This document shows positions 46,601-59,600 of a DNA stretch of 64,000 nt, piece after piece; position 1 is the stretch's first letter, and each line of letters starts with the position of its first letter. The DNA is taken from positions 57,378,001-57,442,000 of the forward strand of contig CM077597.1 in assembly GCA_039654915.1 (NCBI GenBank). The letters are read 5' to 3'. The notes beneath the pieces are model-generated. The model was not told the origin of the DNA, did no database searches, and was given only the letters and a program-made list of their open reading frames with translations. The translations under genes and the position numbers were made by a program. The DNA comes from Aquilaria yunnanensis. Taxonomy: Eukaryota; Streptophyta; Magnoliopsida; Malvales; Thymelaeaceae.

Positions 46601-47837
46601 CTCGATTTTGACAAAGTTGCTCTTGTTAGCTGAGATGCTTCGTTTCTTTTGCCGGACAAGTTTTGCTTTCAGGCTTACTTTGAGGCTATGCTGTACTATG
46701 CCAGGGTTTACCCCTGGCATATCTTTCGGCGAGTAGGCAAGCAGATCTTTATTTTTCAGCAGAAAGGATACAAGGTTTTCCTTCTCACCTTCGGCCAAGC
46801 TCTTCCTTATTCGGGTAGATTGTCCTGGGATAAGTTCTACTGTTTCCATTTCCGCTTTTGCGAGATCTTCTTCTTTGCCTTTTTCTGGCACCTTTGCCTC
46901 CATTGTTTGTGCGAACTTGCTCGCCGTAGCCTTTCGTGCTTTCACAAACACCTTTCTCACCTCGGCCTGGTCTATGAATATCTCTGCATCTCCCTCCTTG
47001 GTGGCGAATGTGACAGTCAAGTACTTCACATCAGGGCGAATGTGCAGGTTTCCCTGTGTCTGCCTTCCAAGGATGGCGTTGTACGAGGACGGGACGTCCA
47101 TGACGATGAACCTCGCCATTGTGGAGGCGTACAACTCAGCTGCTCCATCTACCGAAGTCCCTTTCATCATCAGTGGGAGGTCGATCCATCCGAGAACGGG
47201 CAGTTCGGATGGTCCAACCCCGAAGGTGGGCGAGGTGACGGGCTTAAGGTCGCTGTTGGAGATGCCTAAGCTCGGCAGTAAGTGCCAGAATAGAACGTCT
47301 GCATTTGATCCGTCATCAAGTAGCACCGTTTTGACATCCCAGTTCCCTATCCTCGCCATGATCAGCAGTGGATCGTCGTGGGGAAAGACGATAGTGGATC
47401 CATCTTTGCGGGCCAGCTTCTTTGCTGGATTTTGATATTCCATGACTGCAATTTCTCTGGCCCTCCGCTTTCTTTCCGAGGATGGGAGCCTCGTGGTGAT
47501 CGTTTGGATAACCCCTGCCGGAGGTGGAGGGCGCCGTTTTGGACTTCGGTTTCTCCGCCTGTCGGAGTCATAGTCCTCATCTTCGGCCCTTTCTTCCTCC
47601 ACTTTTCTGCCTTTCGGGGATGGCATCCGTAGGTATTTCCGAAGTTGGCCCTGCTTTATCAGCGACTCTATGTACTTCTTCAGCTGGAAGCAGTCTTCGG
47701 TGTCATGGCCGTGGTCGCGATGAAACTGGCAGAACTTCTTTGCATTCTTCTTATTATCGGCGGTCATGGCCCTTGGCCGCCAAATTTGCGTCCCTTGCAT
47801 TTCCAGTGCCATGAGGATGTTGGTCCGTGTTGATGGC
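43660..47837 (-). pseudogene. Tat-3 gag C-terminus and pol (least damaged copy)
   Basis: A 781-codon open frame (47812-45467) covers the Gag tail with the C-x2-H-x4-H-x4-C knuckle, protease (VLLDDGSNADVLF), RT with YVDDMIV and RNase H 1. It ends at a TGA replacing TGG (45467-45469). The frame resumes with the second RNase H and the integrase zinc region to a TAG at 44558. Integrase core (44542-43874) has DLIGPLP, VADNGSQF and NGQVEVSNR, with a further stop at 43874 and the natural end at 43660. Only three stops separate it from a full-length pol, and all catalytic motifs appear kept. Most of gag is missing because the LTR joins directly to gag near codon 440. Confidence 0.93.
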
Positions 47838-48570
47838 CTGGGGCCTCATCGTTGTGAGTCATGATGACTGTTGAGGAGACTTTTAGGAGGAAGAACGCCT
47901 GGAAGGTGGATCGCCCCAAGGAGAGTACCTGAAAAGCTGGTAAACAGGGTTAGGAGGCCCCCGGAGTGTTTTTCCGGGGGGGGGAGCCTCCGACGCCCAA
48001 GTCAGTGGTGGCCGGAAAAAGGAGAAAGTCACTAGCTCAAAGAGAAAGGTAGAAAAGTCTCGCCTGGTATTTTCTCAGAGTGTGGGAGCTGTATCTCCGG
48101 CCAACCAACCTCCTGTCAAGTATTTATTTCCTGTATATATAGGAATACCTAGCCCGTTCAGATCATGACACGTGTGCGGTCGGATGCTCCTGAACTTCTG
48201 GGCGTAGGGGACAGATAGTTGGTAACCAGCTCGCCTCGAGCCTTGTGCTGAGACGGGCCATGATGTGATTCTGATGGCGTCTGCGCGTCAGGGCGGCTTT
48301 TTACGTCTGTGGTGGGACGTGTCAGAGGCTTCCTTAAATGCTTCCATAAATGCTCCTGCCGTACTCCCGAGGTCCCTGGGCGAGGTCGTCCTCTAGTTCG
48401 GATAGAGCCTCTTCGGGAAGCATACCCTCAGTTCGGGGGTTCCCAGTTCCAGGGGGTTCCGCCTTCGGGGATATCATGTTCGGGCAGCAATGTCTGGTGC
48501 CACTTTTCCGAAGGTGCGCTGTTCACAACCTTGGGGGGCGAATAGAGTCCTCAAGTTTTACTGGCGTGCC
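47838..48570 (-). repeat. Tat-3 5' LTR, truncated
   Basis: On the minus strand it matches the Tat-1 LTR from about its position 125 to its end, including the G-box (48169-48174), a TATATATA box (about 48133-48140) and a terminal ATG (about 47870) like that used for gag. Beyond 48570 the sequence changes to Tat-D. Confidence 0.88.
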
Positions 48571-48848
48571 GAGGCCCTGTTAGGATTCTGAACTCCCACA
48601 ACTACCAAGGATGTGCAAAGGCTTATCGGGAGAGTCACAGCCCTTAGCAGATTCATCTCCAGATACGGGGACCGGTGCTAACCATTCTTTAAAGTGCTTA
48701 CTAGAGCAACAAAAAATGAAGGTAACCTCGGTCCTGAGGAACACCCTTGGAATGAAGATATCCAGAAGGCTTTGGAGGAGCTCAAAAGTGACCTAACCCG
48801 TCTGCCGACATTGCAACAGCCGTGGGAAGGAGAACCGCACATCCTTTA
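48571..48848 (+). pseudogene. Tat-D pol fragment, left part (RT end to RNase H)
   Basis: Translation gives KDVQRLIGRVTALSRFIS and HPWNEDIQKALEEL with two TGA stops, matching Tat-F near 33630-33840. It is cut by the chromovirus at 48849. The right part appears at 63034, but about 200 codons between the two parts are gone, so the insertion was accompanied by a deletion. Confidence 0.8.
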
Positions 48849-51540
48849 TGTTAGGGACCTCCTAGTAGTCAGCACTCCCGAGAGAGGTAAAATTTTCCAA
48901 ATTAAGTTTAGAACTTTAATTTCAAGTTTACAAAGCTAGAATAAAGGAGTTACAAAAATTCACTAAGTTCCAAGGAGGTTTAAGCACTAGATGAGCAGCA
49001 GGGGCAAAATGGTAATTGTGCATCTTGAGTAACCAGGCGGGGTCCTGATTGTTTTAAGTTAAGTTTTGTAACTTAACCTCTAATCTTAACTCAAACTTCA
49101 AACAATAACAAGAATTAATCAAGAAATGAGCATGTGTTAAAAGATGGGGGTTTATGAGGTAAGGGTTATAACTTGGATGGCTTAAGGGGTTGAGTGAGGG
49201 TTTAAGAAGGGAAAGGTGGCTAATGGCTGCCATAACCACGTTTCCCCCTCCCAAGCACTCATTTCTTTCTCAATTCAAGGTAGAAATCAAGTGATCTTGA
49301 TTCCTAGAGTTGCCATCTAAGGATACCAACCAAGAGGAACTTGTTTCAAGCTAGAAAACAAGGTTTGGAGGCTTGGAAGCATGATTTTTCTACTCCCATA
49401 TTTTTGATACGTGGTAAGCATGGTGTTCTTGGTTAATTCTATGTTATTTGAGTGATTTGAGGCTTGGGTTTTGGTTAGAGAGGAAGATTGTGATGTTTGG
49501 TGCTTTGGTTTTGATTGGAACTTAGGTGAGAATTTCTTGCACTTGGTTGCTTGAAAAGAGGAGTGATTCTATCTTGTATCTTGGAGTTGAGGTAAGGGAG
49601 TAGTGTTTTTAAGCTTGAACAATGCTTGTGGCTGGAGTTTGTTGTAAGAAATTGATTTGAAATTAGCCATAGCATTGAGTATGAGTTTTGGTTGAATTGT
49701 GGTGAACTATGAGGTTTGAGGAAGATGTGATGATGTTATATGATGCTATGTGTGTGTGATAGTTGGCATTGTTATCTATGTGTGTAGTTGGCATTGTGAT
49801 AGTTGGTTATGTTCCTTGCAACGTGAACTATGTGTGTGTGAAGTTTGGAGGCTTTTTATGCATGTTTGATATATGTACTAAGTAGCCAAAGGTCATAGCA
49901 GCAAAATGTATGCCAATTCTGCACTTTCACAGATTGGCGATGTGTCACCAAGAGGTACCCATAATTGGTGATGCGTCGCCAATTGCAAAAAGGTTCACAG
50001 AATGTCGACAACTGTGGCAATGCGTCGCCAAGATAGCATTGGAGACCCGATTTTGTTTTTAGCATAACTTTTCGCTCGGGTGTCTGATTGAGGTGATTCA
50101 TAGTTCCCTGCGAAGCTAAGAGGGAGTACTATCACTTTCAAGTTTTACAGACATCTAGAATGCCCATATTTAAAGTTGTTTTGATTCAAAAGTGAGGATA
50201 ATTTTTAAAGGTAGAATTTTGCACATTTTGCTGGGATGATTGAGGTGAGTCCTAAAGAGATCCTTTGGGTACCTTGGCCCTCAAGTATGCCAGGGGTACT
50301 TTGAGACTTTTTGAAGTCTCTCGAGAAGTGGGAGTTTCCTTGAGTTTTGAAAAGTTTTGAGTTTACTTGTTGAGTAAGCAAGGAAACTAAGTCGCAAGCA
50401 AATATAACAAAGTGTCATGAGCTTGAGATGTAAGTTTTAGAACCCTTGGCAACCTGGCGGTGTTGGAAATCACGGAGTTGTAAGGAGAGGTTTCAAATGC
50501 ACCGAGGTTATGGGGTTTAACAACGTAGTTAAATAGTTCTCACCATAATTCTCTTGCACAACAAAGTTAAGGAGAGGTTATATTATAACTCAGGCGTAAG
50601 CTAAGGTTTACAAGGCACAAGTCGAGTGCTAGACTTGTGAGCCACGGAGTGACACCCGTGAGAAAGTAAGAAAATTATGTGAGGAGCGGTGCTTCGGTAT
50701 CAGAGCATGCATATCCATATATTCACATATATGAGAGGTCCCTCACACTGCGAGAGCTAGTAGAGAGTATTCATGAGTTATTTCATATCTGTCCACAGTT
50801 TTACTGTTGTTACATGAGGTTACCGTTTACTGAGAATCTTGGATTGTTACCCTTACTGTTTTGTTGTGCAGATACAGAAGGAGTTGGGCCGATTGACCGT
50901 TGAGGGTAACTCCAGTAGTAGTTTTTGGTGCCCAAGTAGAATACCAGAGTTTTGATGATTCTAGTACTTATTGTTTGGATGCTTGTTGGTCTTGCACATT
51001 ACTAACTAAATTGCTCATTGGTTACAGAGCCTAGTGCACATTGGACGTAGTCAAGCATAGCTAGACCTAGTTGGATCCAGAGGAGTGTCTAAAGCTCGCC
51101 ACTGGGATTCACATCCAAGGTGGGAGTTAGTATGAGAAGATCTCAGTAGAGGATTTTGTATGTGTACATAGTACTCTAGTTGCCTCCTTAGTTATGAAAT
51201 GAAGAGTCATGGACTCGAGGATTGCTTTCTGGGCGAGGGCATTAGCTACTACATGTATGAATGCTCATGCATGTTGCTATGTGTAGTTAACTCATATAAA
51301 GGTTGATTTCTATGCTTTCACTGATCTACTTGTTTTATATGAAAAATTGTGGCCACATTAACATTTTATGGTTTTAAATAACCCATCAAAGCATAAAGAG
51401 CATGCATATTGCATATTCTAGGATAATCAACTAGTGACATGGATTTAATCCACGCACATATCAATGAGTACCAACTGCAATCCGCCATGAGACCAAGTTC
51501 TCACAGGTGTCCTGGGCAGGGCCCAAGGACGGCCATGTCA
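48849..51540 (+). repeat. chromovirus C 5' LTR
   Basis: 2,692 bp, TGTTAGGGACC to CCATGTCA. It exceeds the second LTR by two blocks of about 60 bp: a GTGTGATAGTTGGCATT repeat near 49740-49800 and a block near 50060-50115. It contains three imperfect 18-bp palindromes of the TTGGCGACGCGTCGCCAA type (first at 49934-49951). Confidence 0.92.
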
Positions 51541-51545
51541 GTTTT

Positions 51546-51557
51546 TGGTATCAGAGC
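51546..51557 (+). other. chromovirus C primer-binding site
   Basis: TGGTATCAGAGC five bases after the LTR, the tRNA-Met type. An identical site follows the second LTR at 62826-62837. Confidence 0.95.
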
Positions 51558-51758
51558 CTAAGGTTTTCATTTCAGAAGTTTTGGAGGCTAAGACTGAGAT
51601 CTAGGTTGAATGTCCATGTGCTAGGAAAGTTAGTACTGACCAACATCTGGGGAATGTTGTCTATCTTTGGTTGCAGGTTGCTATGGTTGACACTAGGTTT
51701 GGAGGTGTAAGGGCAACTAGGGAACCTGGAGAAGGTTCTAGTGACTCAGTAATGGCAA

Positions 51759-54700
51759 TGTTACCACCTCACAAAATGGGAGAATTACAAGTGTGTCATA
51801 ATGGCTAAAAACCATTCTATTGTGTAATTCTCACCATAGTGATTGTAGTGTGGGGGGTAAAAGGTATGATCAAGACCTCCTTAAAAGTGTTCCAAGTTGG
51901 TAACTTGGTCCCCAAGAAAACCCTTAAGGATTGTTTGTTTGTCAAGCAACCTATGGACTTTTTTATAAGGTTTTGGAAATTCGAATACTCAATTGCAAAA
52001 CTTTCACAAAAGAGATTTGGAGAGTTATGGGAAGGATATGAATGGTATGAAAGTGCTATTGGACGACCAAATTGCTTATGCAAGACAACTAAGGACAAAG
52101 AAAACACAAAAAGGCTTAAGGGACCTAAGTGTTCTAATGTAGGCCTTAAGATGTGTATGTTGTTAGGTTTTGGGAGCCAAACAGCGCAGCGGAATTTAAC
52201 TGAAACCCTCCAGGATCCAAGTGAAACGGGGTAAACCGGGTGTTCGAAAATTTCATACCTAATTTTCGGTTGAGATCTCTCACTCAACTGTAGAGTCGAA
52301 TCACAAAACCTGAACAGTTGACGTGTTCAGGCTATGGTATCCACACGAGCCTCTCGGGATCACCACGCTTCCACCACGTCCCGGCAGATGCGTTTCTCTT
52401 GCGCTCGCAGTGCCAGCTTGCGTCCTCCAAGGAATTGCAAGAGAAGAGTGTGGCTGTCCTTTTGGGAGGCTAGGGCAAGGAGACCTGCGAATTTCTCACT
52501 TAAAAGTTGTATTTATAGTGAGACTCAACTTCCAGGCCTAATGGGTTTCAAAGCCCTAATCCAATTAGGATTTAATTTCGGGCTTAATAATGGCTCAACT
52601 CCTTGGCCCATTATTAATACGAAATTAAAGTGAAACCATAACCCAAATAATTAGCCCATGCACTCTAATGATCCAAATAGCTCTACGTGTGCGACCGAAT
52701 AGGCTCTTGCCATGTTGGCAATGATCATAAATCACATTTATGATCATAAGCAATGAGTGGTGTCTAGCAACACATCATTGCTACCCAAGTGACAAGATTG
52801 TCGGTGAATCGACTAAACCTTTATGATCATCACCGATATATGCCGTTGTCCCTTTGTCCAAGATATCAAGACTAAGCACGAGACATGGAATGTGTCACTC
52901 TCGTATAGCCCAATCTTTGGTTTCTTGATTACCGAGTAGACCAACTTAAACTGACGACATTGATATCATATATCAACTCATCGGAGCATGGCCATGCATT
53001 TTCTAAGTCTCACTCTATCAAGGGGCCCAAAGATATCACTCCCGTTACATAGGAGGGACAAATCCCATATTGATCATACAAATCCCTCCGCATGATATGT
53101 GACATACCCAATGACCTCCTTCAAGTTCACTCAGTTACGAGCAACAAAGGAAAGTATCAAAGTATGTGACTCACATGTAGGGAACCTTGCTGATCTTAGG
53201 TCGAAGGACTACATATACCATGATCACTATGAGAATCACTTATGACACTCATATAACGATCCATGAAGTGTTCTCATGGTGGGTAGGTCCAGTACACAAG
53301 TTCTCCAACTTGTACCCATATGTAGACTACATATCTCATATTAGTCTCCACATATGCTAGTCATTATGTATTATTGCAACCCGCTCCACAATAATACTAG
53401 ACTAGGGATGTTTAAGAATATCATTATTCTAGGGTTACAATTATGTTTATTACATTACGCAGAAACAAAACAACAAACAAAATTGCTGGATTAATGCCTC
53501 AATAAAATATCATGACTCAATGTGCAAAAATACAATCATCTCATGATTGGCTTTTTGGGCACAATACTAACATATGTCTATGACTTAAGTCAAATGGAAG
53601 TTTTGTGAGGTTATCCCACATAAGGAGGGCTGGTAAAGGAAGATAAGGATGGTCAAATATGGGCCAAGAGATTAATACTAAGAAACCATAGTCTTGTAGC
53701 AAGGAAAATGACATAAGACAAGGTTAAGACTACTTAAGTGTGTTTAGTGTACTTTTAACTGTTTAAGTAGTCAAGACCACCTTTGCTCTCTAAATTTCAG
53801 CCTCCACCAGAAAAAAGAAATCCAGCCCTCTCCTCCACACTTCCTCCATAGCCACCATACCTTCAAACTCAAAACTACTTGCAATTGAAGTCAAGGAAGC
53901 ACAATTGGAAGCTATTTGGTGCTATTGCTTGAGTGCACCTAGGATCAAGCTCCAATTTCAGCATACCCATCAAGGTAAGGGTTCTCTTGCCCTCATGGGT
54001 TGTTTTCTGAAATCTTCAAACATCCATGGAGCTAGGGATAAGCTTGGAAGAGAGCCATGTGCTTGATGAACCAAGCTTAGTGAAGGGAGTGCACTTATTG
54101 AAGGTTTTGTGACCTAGTGTGAAGTGCACAGTGATGGCGGCTAATTTCTGGGTTTCTAGGGCCCAAAAGTTAGTACTAACTAGTGTTAAAATCCTCCTAA
54201 GACCAAGCATTAGCTTGAGGAGGGCTGCCATAGTGATTTGGTTAAGTTTATTACATGTTTTGTGGACCAACCTATGGTATATGCTGCTGCCACATTTCAT
54301 GTGTTTGTTGTTTGTGTTTGGCTGCTGCATTTGGTTGCTATATATTGTATATATGCATTGTGGTTTTTTTGTTTAAGTTTCTTTGGTTGCAGGTTTTTAT
54401 GATGGTTCCACTGCCTATTGAATCCAAGTGCTACCCTTACTAAGTTTCTCAATGAAACTTACTCCCCTCAATTCTGTCATTTCAGGTCCAGCAGAAAGAT
54501 CACATTCAAAATAACCTTTTTAGTTTGAGTTTTGATCTGAAATTTCAGGTACATCAACTTCCATATGTCTAGTTGTGATCTGGAAACTTTGGTGATTTTA
54601 GGAGAACATTTGGTATTTTTAATGGTGGTACTTACTATGTTGTGCAGCAGCTGTCCAGCATCCTGTTTTTGGAGTCCATTGTGTCTCAGGACCTCCTGTA

Positions 54701-55621
54701 ACCTAGGGTGCGTATTTAGCTGAGTTAATATTTTAGTGCATGTATGCATGTACATGTAGTGTATGTAAGATTAGACAAGTATGTGAACATTTGAGTAATG
54801 TTTTGGCTATGTAAGTGATGTGGTGCAAAGCTGCCTAAGTGTGAATGATAGGCTGCTTGCTTGTAAATTCTGTTTTGGCCTCATAAAGTTTCTAGATGCA
54901 AGAGAATGTAATTCATATGTGTACTGTACATGTATGGGATAGCCTTGGAGGGCTTTCCCCTTGTGAATGAAGTGTTCGCATGGTTTGGAAAAATTGTATG
55001 GGCAAAATGGTCCAAAAGTTGCCAGAATTTCGACCATGTACCTAAAGTTTAATTTCTCCCTGTGTAGAATGGATCTTCATCTGAAATTTTGACCACACCT
55101 AGAGAACATGGAGGGATTGAACTGGAATTTGGAATGTCTGGATTTGGATCCTTGTAGCCAAATATATGACGTTGAAAAATTGGCTGAGTTACTGTTCATT
55201 TGGTCAAAATTTTGTAACCAACTTAAAAAATCCCTAACTTGGTCCATGGTTTTATATAAGTCTCTACTTCATAATGGAGCAAATAAAACAGGGGGGTATG
55301 AGGCTATAATGATACAGTTTATTAGTGGAAGTTACAGGTGTAGTAGCTGGCCACTAGAACTTAACAAGATTGCCTAATGTGTGGAAGCCAAAACTAAGAC
55401 TTGTGCTATTGTTTTCCTTCTTTGCTGCCATGGTGTGCATGAAATGTGAATATGTGTGTGATGGTTGGACCAATATGCATGTATTTACATACTGGCCAAG
55501 AGGGCCACTTGGGTATGCACACTAAGGGTAGTGTTCTGATGGCCTACAGAACATTACCAATCCTAGGAGTCTAAATACACAGTTTTGGCACCATAACTGG
55601 ACTACCTCAGAGTGGGTAACA
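51759..55621 (+). repeat. family X solo LTR, copy 3 (contains a copia solo LTR)
   Basis: TGTTACCACCTCAC to GTGGGTAACA, flanked by GGCAA at 51754-51758 and 55622-55626. Without the copia insertion the LTR is about 2,446 bp, like copy 2 (2,489 bp). It lies in chromovirus gag, and removing it leaves the frame uninterrupted at that point, which independently confirms the ends. Confidence 0.94.
52161..53572 (-). repeat. copia solo LTR
   Basis: 1,412 bp, TGTTAGGTTTTGGG to ACAATACTAACA, flanked by TATGT at 52156-52160 and 53573-53577. It belongs to the same family and is in the same orientation as the LTR at 3778-5619, and serves as the empty site for the SINE-like insertion found there. Confidence 0.95.
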
Positions 55622-56633
55622 GGCAAGGCTGGATGAGATGTCCTTAGTATTACAGGGGTTAACTGAGACCATGACTTTGATGGCACAGAACATGACTACG
55701 ATCATGACTGAGATGTTCAGAGATTATGAGGGCAGAGATGAGGTCCAGGAAGGAAATGTTCCATATCAGGATCAGGAGAGGCATGCTAAACCACAACAGA
55801 TGCCTAGAGCTCATGAACAAAGAAATCAAGTTCATGAAGAGGTAGTGGAACCAGAGGTGATGGAGGCCCCAAGGAGGGGAGATACTCCACATCAGATGAA
55901 GCTGTTGGAGAAATTTAAGGCCGTTGATCCACCTAGCTTTGATGGGACAGGTGATCCCGATAGAGCAGAGGACTAGTTATCCAGGATGAACAGGTTGTTC
56001 TCCTGTGGAGGCTACGAGTCTGAGCAGAGGATGATTTTGGTCCCTTTTTTTCTGAGAGTAAGGGCTAGCTTATGGTGGGATGATGTTATGGAAATGCTTA
56101 GGGAAAGTATTGGTACCAGACCAGAGCATAAACAGAAGGTGCTTAAGTGGTCTGACTTTGAGAAGAAGTTCAGACTGGAGTATGTTAGTAAAGCTGCACA
56201 GGATCAGAGAAGGGTTCAATTTGAGAACTTAGTGCAGGGAGAAATGTCTGTAAGAGAATATGAGCAGCGCTTTAATTCACTTATTCGCTATGCTCCTTAC
56301 ATGGGGGGTAATGATAAGTTGAAGGCTAAGAAGTTTTGTCAAGGTTTGAAACCAGTACTCAGAAGGTACATGGCGACAGTGGATGTTAAGAACTATCACC
56401 AGGTTGTTCAGAAGGCATTGACCTTAGAGAGTGAGTTTGATGACTCTAGAGCATCGACCAAAAAGATGGAGGTTGGGTCATCCAACCAAGGAAAGAGTGC
56501 TGGAAAGAGACCAATGGTTGAGAACCAAGGTCCATCCAAGAGGATTAAGTCCAGGATGTGTCCTAGATGCAAACTATTTCATGTTGGGAAACTGTGCACT
56601 GTGGGGACAGATATCTGTAATATCTGTGGCTAG

Positions 56634-59600
56634 AGAGGACATTGGGTGAGAGAATGCCCCAGGGCTCGACCGATGCAGGGTCCGCCCAGGAACTTACCCC
56701 CTATACCACTTGCCAAAGGAAACTGACCTGGTGTAGCCACAGTAGTAGTTCCGCCGAGGGTATTCACCTTAGAGAGTCAGATCACTAGAGAGCCAGCTGC
56801 CGTTCAAGGTATGTTTACTTTTCCGAACGGTAGTGTTAGAGTGCTTTTTGACACAGGAGCTACTCTTTCAGTGATATCTTCTGCCTTAGTAGATAAGTGT
56901 AAATTCCAGTGAGAAATCTCAGATGAGTTAAGACTCATCAGGACTGCAGGGAGAGGTTTTGTTGTAACCAATGAAGTGGTTACAAGGTATCCCTTGCAGT
57001 TAGGGGACCATGATTTCTGCTGTGAGTTGTGGGTAATAGAACTGAGGTCTTATGACCTAGTGCTAGGAATGGATTGCCTAAGTAAACATAAGGTGCAAAT
57101 TAACTGTGCGAATCACTCAGTCGACATAACCGATGCTCTGGGAGCTAAAGTGACTTGCACAGGAGGTTTAACATCTAGTGCTAAGATTTTGCACCTTAGA
57201 CTTATGGATACCATCCCCGTAGTTATGGAGGAGGAGTATTACTCATTGAATGGGGTGGCCATAGAGGAGGAACTTAAAAAGATTTCGGTAGCCAATCAGT
57301 TTCCTGAGGTGTTTCCAGTAGGGTTACCTGGGTTACAACCCGAGAGAAAGACTGAGTTTACTTTTCGTCTCCAGACAGGGGATGAAATTATTTCGGTTGC
57401 ACCTTATAGGATGTTAGCTTCTGAGATGTATGAGTTAAAGAAGCAGCTGGAAGAATTGCTAGAGAAGGGCTTTATAAGGCCTAGTGTATCACTGTGGGGT
57501 GCCCTGGTGTTGTTTGTAAGGAAAATGGATGGAACTTTTAGATTGTGGATCGACTATAGAAAGTTGAATGCAGTGACAATCTAGAATAAGTATCCGCTTC
57601 CTACGATCGATGATCTGTTTGACAGACTCAGAGGAGCGAGGGTGTTTTCTAGGGTTGACCTCCGATCTGGATATTTTCATATTAGAGTTAAGGAGGAAGA
57701 TATGCCGAAAACTGCCTTCAGGACGAGGTATGGACACTATGAGTATACAGTTATGCCTTTTGGTGTAACGAATGCTCCAGCGATGTTCATGGAAGCAATG
57801 AATCAGATCTTTAAGCCATTTTTAGATCAGTTTGTTGAGGTTTTCATTGGCGACATTCTGATATATTCACAGTCTCTGGCAGAGCATGAGGAGCACCTTA
57901 GGGCAGTTTTGCAAGTGCTGAAGGATAATCAGTACTATGCAAAGTTGACTAAGTGTGAGTTTTGGTTCGAAACGATTCAATTTCTGGGCCATATTATTAG
58001 TGCTCAATGGTTGTCAGTTGACGCTGAGAAAGTTCAGGCAGTAGTTGAGTGGAAGAGGCCAACTATAGTTACAGAAGTTCGGAGTTTCTTGGGCTTGGAA
58101 GGCTACTACAGATGATTCATAGGGAAATTCTCTACGATAGCTACACCTTTGATAGCCTTGACCAAGAAGACTCAGAAATTTGAGTGGACACAGAAATGTG
58201 AAGAGGCTTACATGAAGTTGAAGGAAAAGTTGACTAATGCACCAATACTTGTCTTACCGGATCAGAATAAGGCTTTTATAGTGTATACTGATGCTTCAGG
58301 TTCTGGTTTGGGTTGTGTATTGATACAGGATAGTTAGGTTATTGCATATGGTTTGAGACAACTGAGACCTAATGAGTTAAGTTACCCGGTCCATATTCTC
58401 GAACTAGCAGCAGTAATCTTTGCATTGAAATTGTGGAGGAATTATTTGATGGGAAGATCGTTCAGGATCTTTACTGATCATAAAAGTTTGAAGTATTTAT
58501 TTACTCAAAAAGATCTGAACATGAGGCAACGGCGATGGATTGAGTATATCAAGGATTATGATTGCTCAATCGAGTATTGTGCTGGAAAAGGGAATGTAGT
58601 AGCAGACACATTGAGCAGGAAGTACACAGGAGTGATCCTATCTATGTATCAGGCTACGAGTTACTCTGAAGGAACAGCAGGGGATTGTTTCTCAGTTTTG
58701 CATGAGTTATGGCAAGACCGAGAGAAGTGCCTAGTCTACACTCTAGAAGTCCAGACAGATTGGTTAGTAAAAGTCAGAAAAGCTCAGATGAAGGATCCGT
58801 TATTGAAGAAGATTTCAAGAGAAGCTAAGTCTGGTATTGTGAATAAGGAGTTTAGATACAAGGATGGAATACTACACTATGGTGATCGACTCTATGTACC
58901 GAATGTTGAGTGACTTAGGCAACAAGTCCTACAGAAGGTACATAATAGTACTTTAAGTATTCACCTTGGTGTTAGTAAGATGTATCACGATTTGAAGATG
59001 CATTTATGGTGGCCAGGATTAAATAGGGATGTGGAAAAACATGTGGCAATGTGTTTAACATGCCAAATGGTGAAAGCAGAACATTAGAAACCGGCGGGTA
59101 CACTTCAAAGTCTACCTTTACCAGTGAGGAAGTGGGGATCCGTTACTATGGATTTCCTAGTTGGGTTACCAAATACCCGGAGTCAACATGATGCAATATG
59201 GGTAGTAGTGGACCGACTGACAAAGTTAGCTCACTTCATACCTATTAAGATTTCCTATACTTTGGAAAAGTTGGCTAAGTTGTATCTCAAGGAGATAGTC
59301 AGACTCCACGGGATACCAAATCAGATTATATCTGGTAGAGATCCACGATTCACGTCGAGGTTCTGGAATGCTTTCCAAGAGGCATTGGCGAGCAAGGTTA
59401 ATCTTAGTACTGCTTTTCATCCTCAGACTTATGGCCAGTCTGATAAAGTGATTCAAATTTTGGAGGACATGCTACGCATGTGTGCTTTGATTTTAAAGGT
59501 GATTAGGATTAACACCTACTGCTGATAGAGTTTGCTTACAATAACAGTCATCAAACTGTTATTGGTATGGCACCATATGAGGCTATGTATGGAAGGAGAT

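Larger units (their letters stand above)
42096..48570 (-). mobile_element. Tat-3: Tat element in reverse orientation, both ends truncated
   Basis: Read leftwards: a 5' LTR lacking its first ~125 bp (48570-47838), a jump into the gag C-terminus, protease, RT, both RNases H, integrase, hairpin repeats and the last part of the antisense gene. The 3' LTR is missing. No target duplication is seen, since both ends are recombination joints with other Tat pieces. Confidence 0.9.
51683..56633 (+). pseudogene. chromovirus C gag, split by an X solo LTR
   Basis: ATG 51683 starts MVDTRFGGVRATREPGEG and runs to 51758, where the X LTR is inserted. The frame continues exactly after the second GGCAA (55622-55626). 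Gag core motifs are FDGTGDPDRAED (about 55938), ASLWWDD (about 56068), FEKKFRLEYV (about 56158), VREYEQRFNSL (about 56252) and KAKKFCQGLKP (about 56325). The CCHC knuckle straddles a TAG at 56631 (ICNICG, stop, RGHWVRECP). Another TAG at 55974 replaces the Trp expected after AED. Apart from the insertion there is no frameshift. Confidence 0.9.

Noticed and set aside
53800..54760. Small frames within X LTRs (for example 54119-54376, 37847-38182)
   Set aside because: They are not conserved in frame among the three X copies and lie in AT-rich non-coding LTR sequence.
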